DNA from: Lentisphaeria bacterium
GTDB lineage: Bacteria > Verrucomicrobiota > Lentisphaeria > Victivallales > UBA1829
DNA length: 12,132 nt
Direction: 5' to 3'
NCBI GenBank assembly: GCA_017623265.1
Contig: JAGAPM010000215.1
Span: forward strand, 1 to 12,132
The translations under genes were made by a program, and so were the position numbers. Under the pieces are notes generated by a model. It was not told the DNA's origin and did no database searches. It was given only the letters and a program-made list of their open reading frames with translations. Below are positions 8,752 through 12,132 of the stretch, in pieces; within the stretch, counting starts at the first letter, position 1; each line of letters begins with the position of its first letter.

Positions 8752-8779
8752 TTGAAGTTGCACTTTTTTAGGGTAAATT
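8752..8779 (+). promoter_or_regulatory. Candidate promoter of the division (dcw) cluster
   Basis: TTGAAG (8752-8757) and TAAATT (8774-8779) are spaced by 16 nt, each matching the sigma70 consensus in 4 of 6 positions. The -10 lies inside the first of the 10-bp repeats assigned to MraZ, which would allow repression by blocking polymerase. The distance from the -10 to the mraZ ATG is 50 nt. Confidence 0.45.
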
Positions 8780-8808
8780 AGTGGAAGTTAGGTGAATTTA
8801 GGTGAATC
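8769..8808 (+). promoter_or_regulatory. Four 10-bp direct repeats, probable MraZ operator
   Basis: Four units, TAGGGTAAAT, TAGTGGAAGT, TAGGTGAATT and TAGGTGAATC, follow each other without gaps, all starting with TAG and rich in G at positions 3-6. MraZ of other bacteria binds short G-rich direct repeats with a 10-bp period upstream of its own gene (TGGGN boxes in E. coli). Position, period and composition fit. The exact core (about GGTGAA) differs from the E. coli box. They end 21 nt before the mraZ start. Confidence 0.75.
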
Positions 8809-8829
8809 CACAAACCCAAAAGGTGCAAT

Positions 8830-9273
8830 ATGGCTGAAACAAGTGCAACACCATCTCTTTTCAGAGATTATGTGTTCAGTATTGATGCTCAGGGGCGCGT
8901 AGCTGTGCCTGCCGAGTGGCGTACTGCAAGCACAACATTCAAGCTCATTCCCGGAAAAGAGGCAACCTTGCAGCTCTATCCGGAAAACACCTTCAATGAA
9001 CAGATCATGCCGAAGCTGCGCCAGATCTCGGCTACTGATCCGGTCGCACTCAAAATGAGACGGCAACTCGGTAAACTGGTCTGTTCGTGTGTATGTGATA
9101 AACAGGGACGGATCCAGATTTCACCCGAACTGCTGAAATTTGCAAATCTGGAAAAGCGGGCGGCTCTCATCGGATCCGGCGATTTTGCACAGATCATGAC
9201 CGCAGAACGTTGGGAAGCGGAGCAGCGTGAAAGCGCCTTCGCAAGTGAAGACTTCCTCGATATTCTGGGGTGA
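8830..9273 (+). CDS. mraZ: Transcriptional regulator MraZ
   Basis: MraZ is a DNA-binding regulator, related to the AbrB fold, that forms ring oligomers and controls its own dcw operon. The 147-residue product shows both expected SpoVT/AbrB-like repeats with their DxxxR signatures: D19-A-Q-G-R23 and D90-K-Q-G-R94, the latter followed by IQISPEL. Length is normal for the family. ATG 8830 has AAAGGTG 4 nt upstream. It is the first gene of the division cluster, directly behind the repeats that it probably binds, so negative autoregulation is likely. Its stop overlaps the rsmH start. The identification is firm. The regulatory circuit is inferred from known MraZ proteins. Confidence 0.93.
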   Translation: MAETSATPSLFRDYVFSIDAQGRVAVPAEWRTASTTFKLIPGKEATLQLYPENTFNEQIMPKLRQISATDPVALKMRRQLGKLVCSCVCDKQGRIQISPELLKFANLEKRAALIGSGDFAQIMTAERWEAEQRESAFASEDFLDILG

Positions 9274-10229
9274 TGCAAGTGGATGGTGTTCAATCTCATA
9301 TCCCGGTTCTGCCGGAAGAAACAATCGAATATGCCATGCCATGGACCTGCGGAGCGATGCGGGTGATCGACGGCACCGTGGGGTATGGCGGGCACAGCTC
9401 ATTGATACTGAAAAAAAATCCGGAAGCTCTGCTTCTGGGGATCGATCGGGACAGAGGCGCTCTGGCGTCCTCGAAGGAACGGCTCGCTTTCGCCGGAAAC
9501 CGTGTCCAGCTGACTCATGGAAATTTTTCCACGCTGGCGGAGCGGGCGGCTGAAATCGGCTGGATCAAAGTGGACTCCATTCTGCTGGATATCGGGGTCT
9601 CTTCTCCGCAGATCGATACGCCGGAGAGAGGTTTTTCCTTCCGGTTCGATGCACCGCTGGATATGCGGATGGATCGGGGAAGCAGACTCTCGGCGGCTGA
9701 CATTGTCAACACCTGGTCCGGCGAAGAACTGACTCGTATTTTCCGGGAATATGGTGAAATCCGTGAGGCGAAGAAACTGGCAAACGCAATTCTGCGTGAG
9801 CGGGAAGTTGAACCGGTCACCACTTGCGGTAAACTGGCGGAGATCTGCGAAAAAGTTTTAGGAAAACCGGGCAGAAGAACGGGGCCGCCTGCACCGACCC
9901 TGCCGTTTCAGGCGCTCCGGATCGACGTCACCAGCGAATTGGATGAACTGGAAAAGGCGCTGGAATCGGCAGTAAATCTGCTCAATCCCGGCGGCAGACT
10001 TTCGGTGATCAGCTTTCACTCACTGGAAGACCGGATCGTCAAACGCTTTTTTCAGGAGATGGCGGTCTCCTGCAAATGCCCGCCGGGGTATCCGGTCTGC
10101 ATCTGCAACTGGCAGCCGAAACTGGAGATCCTGACAAAAAAACCGGTAACGGCATCGGCTGATGAACTGGCAGTGAACAGCAGATCTGCCTGTGCAAAAC
10201 TGAGATCGGCAAAACGGATCAACAATTGA
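9273..10229 (+). CDS. rsmH: 16S rRNA (cytosine-1402-N4)-methyltransferase RsmH
   Basis: RsmH (formerly MraW) uses S-adenosylmethionine to methylate N4 of C1402 in the 16S rRNA decoding centre. The 318-residue product begins with SHIPVLPEE, then shows the SAM motif DGTVGYGGHS at 33-42, LLDIGVSSPQID, GFSFRFDAPLDMRMD, FQALRIDV, ISFHSLEDRIVKRFF, and a CKCPPGYPVCIC cysteine cluster. These are the family blocks in normal order. The block before FQALRID reads APTLPF, where the family usually has ATRTF, a small deviation. ATG 9273 overlaps the mraZ stop (TGATG), suggesting coupled translation. GTG 9270 is a possible alternative one codon earlier. The gene sits in the usual dcw position, second after mraZ. 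Confidence 0.95.
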   Translation: MQVDGVQSHIPVLPEETIEYAMPWTCGAMRVIDGTVGYGGHSSLILKKNPEALLLGIDRDRGALASSKERLAFAGNRVQLTHGNFSTLAERAAEIGWIKVDSILLDIGVSSPQIDTPERGFSFRFDAPLDMRMDRGSRLSAADIVNTWSGEELTRIFREYGEIREAKKLANAILREREVEPVTTCGKLAEICEKVLGKPGRRTGPPAPTLPFQALRIDVTSELDELEKALESAVNLLNPGGRLSVISFHSLEDRIVKRFFQEMAVSCKCPPGYPVCICNWQPKLEILTKKPVTASADELAVNSRSACAKLRSAKRINN

Positions 10230-10230
10230 A

Positions 10231-10250
10231 TAAAATAAGATAAAATAACA
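10231..10250 (+). repeat. Short A/T-rich tandem 10-mer between rsmH and ftsL
   Basis: TAAAATAAGA and TAAAATAACA stand side by side just after the rsmH stop, in a 50-nt gap that ends with the ftsL ribosome site AGGAGG (10266-10271). It has no inverted symmetry, so it is not a terminator. An unstructured, A-rich leader for ftsL is possible. No function is assigned. Confidence 0.4.
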
Positions 10251-10279
10251 TAACGGAACAGGACAAGGAGGAACAGCTT

Positions 10280-10696
10280 ATGAATGAATTTACAAGAAAA
10301 ATGAAACCATCTCTTTCTGCGGACAAAGTGCATGCACCGCGGAAGAAATCCCGGGCGGCAGTCGTCATGGCACTGATCCTGCCGGCGGTCATCTTTGCGT
10401 TTGTCATGGTCTGTTTCCGGATCCATTATACGACCCAGATCGAAAAACTGAACCAGAAAGCGGTTCGTCTTGATACGGAAATCGAACAGGTCCGTTACAA
10501 CATCCAGAATGTACAGAGCAGAAAGGATGCGCTCAGCACGCTGCCCTACATCCGGAAACAGATCGCAAGATTCAATCTGCCTCTGGAGCCCCGTCAGCCC
10601 AGCCAGTTGAGTTATCTCCGGTCGGACAGAGCGGTTTCCGACCATCAGTCCCGTTCCATCTACACAAACGAAAATAAGATAGCGAAAGTACAGTAA
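10280..10696 (+). CDS. ftsL: Cell-division protein FtsL-like (small bitopic coiled-coil protein)
   Basis: The 138-residue product has the FtsL layout: a basic cytoplasmic N-terminus (about 1-25), one membrane segment (about 26-46), and a periplasmic heptad-like helix (about 51-95, QIEKLNQKAVRLDTEIEQ), then a segment IARFNLPLEPRQPSQL like the FtsL C-terminal turn. FtsL bridges FtsB/FtsQ and the FtsW-FtsI synthase in the divisome. The sequence is poorly conserved in this family, so the call rests on architecture plus its place between rsmH and ftsI. It has a strong ribosome site, AGGAGG, 8 nt before ATG. The stop is one base before the start of the next small ORF. Confidence 0.78.
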   Translation: MNEFTRKMKPSLSADKVHAPRKKSRAAVVMALILPAVIFAFVMVCFRIHYTTQIEKLNQKAVRLDTEIEQVRYNIQNVQSRKDALSTLPYIRKQIARFNLPLEPRQPSQLSYLRSDRAVSDHQSRSIYTNENKIAKVQ

Positions 10697-10697
10697 C

Positions 10698-10847
10698 ATG
10701 ACAAAAAATTCGAAAAGGGCTGTTATGATCCGTCTCACTGTCGCGATCCTGATTCTTGCATCCTGCTTTATTCTGGTTGGCAGGCAGCTGTACAAGATTC
10801 AGATCTCCCGGCATGAGGAATTTATCGAAATCCGTGAATCGAGGTAA
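10698..10847 (+). CDS. 49-residue FtsI-anchor-like microprotein
   Basis: This short ORF starts at ATG 10698, one base after the ftsL stop (TAA-C-ATG), and ends at TAA 10845-10847. It encodes a basic start, one hydrophobic membrane segment (about 13-28), then GRQLYKIQISRHEE and a short tail. It aligns without gaps, residue for residue, to the first 49 residues of FtsI just downstream. Over residues 12-41, 16 of 30 are identical, and 14 of 19 over 23-41. Half of the 16 shared residues use different codons (for example TGC/TGT, GGC/GGA, TAC/TAT, GAG/GAA), so the copy is old and its protein sequence was conserved. The end of this ORF holds the ribosome site of ftsI (GAGG, 10841-10844), so translation of the two is probably coupled. 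There is no good ribosome site of its own, so it may depend on ftsL translation. It may be a divisome microprotein, an FtsI regulator, a leader, or a decaying duplication. Confidence 0.6.
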   Translation: MTKNSKRAVMIRLTVAILILASCFILVGRQLYKIQISRHEEFIEIRESR

Positions 10848-10976
10848 CAAAGTATGGCGGGAAAAGAACAGAAAACGCTTTTGTTCCGGCTGTTGCTCTT
10901 TTTCTTCCTGATCATTGGATGTTTTATTTTTGCCGGAAGGCAGATGTATTGGATCCAGATCACCCGGCATGAAGAG
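10698..10976 (+). repeat. Diverged in-frame tandem duplication of the ftsI 5' end
   Basis: Two copies of the membrane-anchor coding segment are offset by exactly 156 bp, 52 codons, which keeps them in the same reading frame. Copy 1 starts at ATG 10698 and copy 2 at ATG 10854. Clear similarity covers about 10731-10820 and 10887-10976. A single TAA at 10845 prevents them from forming one protein with two anchors. Confidence 0.65.
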
Positions 10977-12132
10977 TTGCTGCAGACTGCACAGAACACA
11001 TATCGCAATACAAAAAAAGAGCAGTCCAACATGGGCGAGATCTACGATTGCAACGGCAATCGTCTGGTCAGCAATAAATTTGTCAAAACCATTGCTTATG
11101 ACCCCAGCGTTGTGGAAAATCCCGAAGATAAGGAGAAGATCGCCAGATACTTTTCCAATCTTCTGCCCGGAACGGATTACCATGAACTGCTCCGGAAGAT
11201 GAATCACACCAGAACACCTTCCGGCAAGAAGATCCAATATGTGGTTCTTGCGCGGGATGTGGATTTTGAGAAAGCTGCCGAAATCGAACGGAAGATCAAC
11301 GGTATGCGCATGAAGGGATTCATCTTCCAGCATGTGAACCGGCGCTACTATCCGAAGGGACGGATGCTCGCCAACATTCTGGGGATCAGTTATATCAGCG
11401 ATGCAGAAACCACCGGCGTCTCCGGTCTTGAAGGAACCTTCAAAAAGGAACTCAAAGGAAAAGCCGGCAAGATCTCCTATTACAGAGGCGCTGACGGCTC
11501 TATCATCAGCGGCACTGTCAATGAACACATCAGTGGTCAGAGCGGCAAGAATGTGTATCTGACGATCAGCGAACCGATCCAGGCGATCCTCGAAGAAGAA
11601 ATTGATCAGCTCTATGAAGAAACCGGATCAAAGGCTGTTTATGCCGCAATTGCCGACCCGTACACCGGAGATATCCTTGCCATTGCACAGCGTCCGACAT
11701 TCGATCCCAACGATCGCCGCACCATGAAAGATAAACTCGCCAGCACAAACCTGATCTCTGCCAATCCTTATGAGCCGGGATCGGTCATGAAACCCTTTGT
11801 CGTGGCAATGGCGCTGGATGACGGTGCGATCAATCGGGACACGATCATCAAAACCGGATTCGACCGCACCTGGAAGTACGCAGGACGCAATTTGAGCGAT
11901 ACCCACATCGTGGGCAACGCCACGCCGCTGCAGGTCATTCAACATTCCAGCAACATCGGAACTGCCATGATCGCAGTCATGCTCGGCGAAAAAAGAGTTC
12001 ATGAGATCCTCTCCACATTCGGTTTCGGAAAAAAGACCGGGCTCCCGATCACGCCGGAAAGTTCCGGCAGATTGAACCCGGTCAAAAAATGGGATTCCCT
12101 TACCATCACCCGCGTTTGCATCGGACACGCCA
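10854..12132 (+). CDS. ftsI: Penicillin-binding protein FtsI (PBP3-like), C-terminus cut by window edge
   Basis: FtsI is the septal peptidoglycan DD-transpeptidase, working with the FtsW glycosyltransferase. 426 codons are present. Seen: a short cytoplasmic start, a membrane anchor at about 10-28, GRQMYWIQITRHEE, then the pedestal domain beginning at MGEIYDCNGNRL (the usual RG and DR of this motif are here MG and DC), and GVSGLEGTF, typical for the family. The transpeptidase domain holds the SxxK box S310-V-M-K313 (EPGSVMKPF) and the SxN box S365-S-N367. The third box, KTG, should lie beyond the window. The KTG at residues 394-396 is in the conserved FGKKTG segment and is not the active-site triad. 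ATG 10854 has GAGG 9 nt upstream, inside the end of the preceding ORF. Other class B PBPs share these motifs, but position after ftsL supports FtsI. Confidence 0.92.
   Translation, partial: MAGKEQKTLLFRLLLFFFLIIGCFIFAGRQMYWIQITRHEELLQTAQNTYRNTKKEQSNMGEIYDCNGNRLVSNKFVKTIAYDPSVVENPEDKEKIARYFSNLLPGTDYHELLRKMNHTRTPSGKKIQYVVLARDVDFEKAAEIERKINGMRMKGFIFQHVNRRYYPKGRMLANILGISYISDAETTGVSGLEGTFKKELKGKAGKISYYRGADGSIISGTVNEHISGQSGKNVYLTISEPIQAILEEEIDQLYEETGSKAVYAAIADPYTGDILAIAQRPTFDPNDRRTMKDKLASTNLISANPYEPGSVMKPFVVAMALDDGAINRDTIIKTGFDRTWKYAGRNLSDTHIVGNATPLQVIQHSSNIGTAMIAVMLGEKRVHEILSTFGFGKKTGLPITPESSGRLNPVKKWDSLTITRVCIGHA

Noticed and set aside
10572..11528. 318-codon minus-strand ORF opposite ftsL and ftsI
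   Set aside because: It is antisense to conserved FtsI sequence. Composition is explained by the codon use of the other strand.
12033..12041. KTG triad as the third active-site box of FtsI
   Set aside because: It lies only about 27 residues after the SxN box, inside the conserved FGKKTG segment. The catalytic KTG is expected much further downstream, outside the window.

Overview
The window looks like a chromosomal segment of a Gram-negative bacterium. The best guess is the Lentisphaerota/Victivallis side of the PVC group, but this rests on overall protein character and the mix of genes, not on a marker gene. Gram-negative signs are a heptose-phosphate adenylyltransferase for LPS core precursors and a LolA-like exported protein. 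Cell-division genes mraZ, rsmH, ftsL and ftsI lie in the usual order of a dcw cluster. No tRNA, rRNA, transposon, CRISPR array or phage gene was seen.

Layout. (1) Positions 1-3788, minus strand: a promoter near 3850 drives a glycerophosphodiester phosphodiesterase. Behind it is a very long GH38-type alpha-mannosidase that runs off the left edge after 1000 codons and may carry a fibronectin III-like end. (2) Positions 3998-8571, plus strand: Lon protease, broken by a one-base frameshift at about 4834, overlaps (ATGA) a secreted LolA-like protein. A TadE-like single-membrane-segment protein and a stand-alone RfaE2-type nucleotidyltransferase follow, and a clear intrinsic terminator closes the unit at 8599-8645. 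(3) Positions 8646-8829: a regulatory region with phased A-tracts, a probable promoter, and four 10-bp direct repeats in the place where MraZ boxes are expected. (4) Positions 8830-12132, plus strand: mraZ, rsmH, ftsL, a 49-codon ORF, and ftsI, which is cut by the right edge.

The most unusual item is the 49-codon ORF between ftsL and ftsI. It is a colinear, ungapped copy of the FtsI membrane anchor. It lies in the same frame as ftsI, exactly 156 bp upstream, and is separated from it by one TAA stop. Half of the identical residues use different codons in the two copies, which suggests the small protein has been kept by selection.

The division genes form one likely operon under MraZ autoregulation: RsmH modifies 16S rRNA, FtsL is a divisome scaffold, and FtsI makes septal peptidoglycan. 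The Lon unit groups protein quality control with envelope-related genes. The minus-strand pair looks like a small catabolic unit for phosphodiesters and mannosides.
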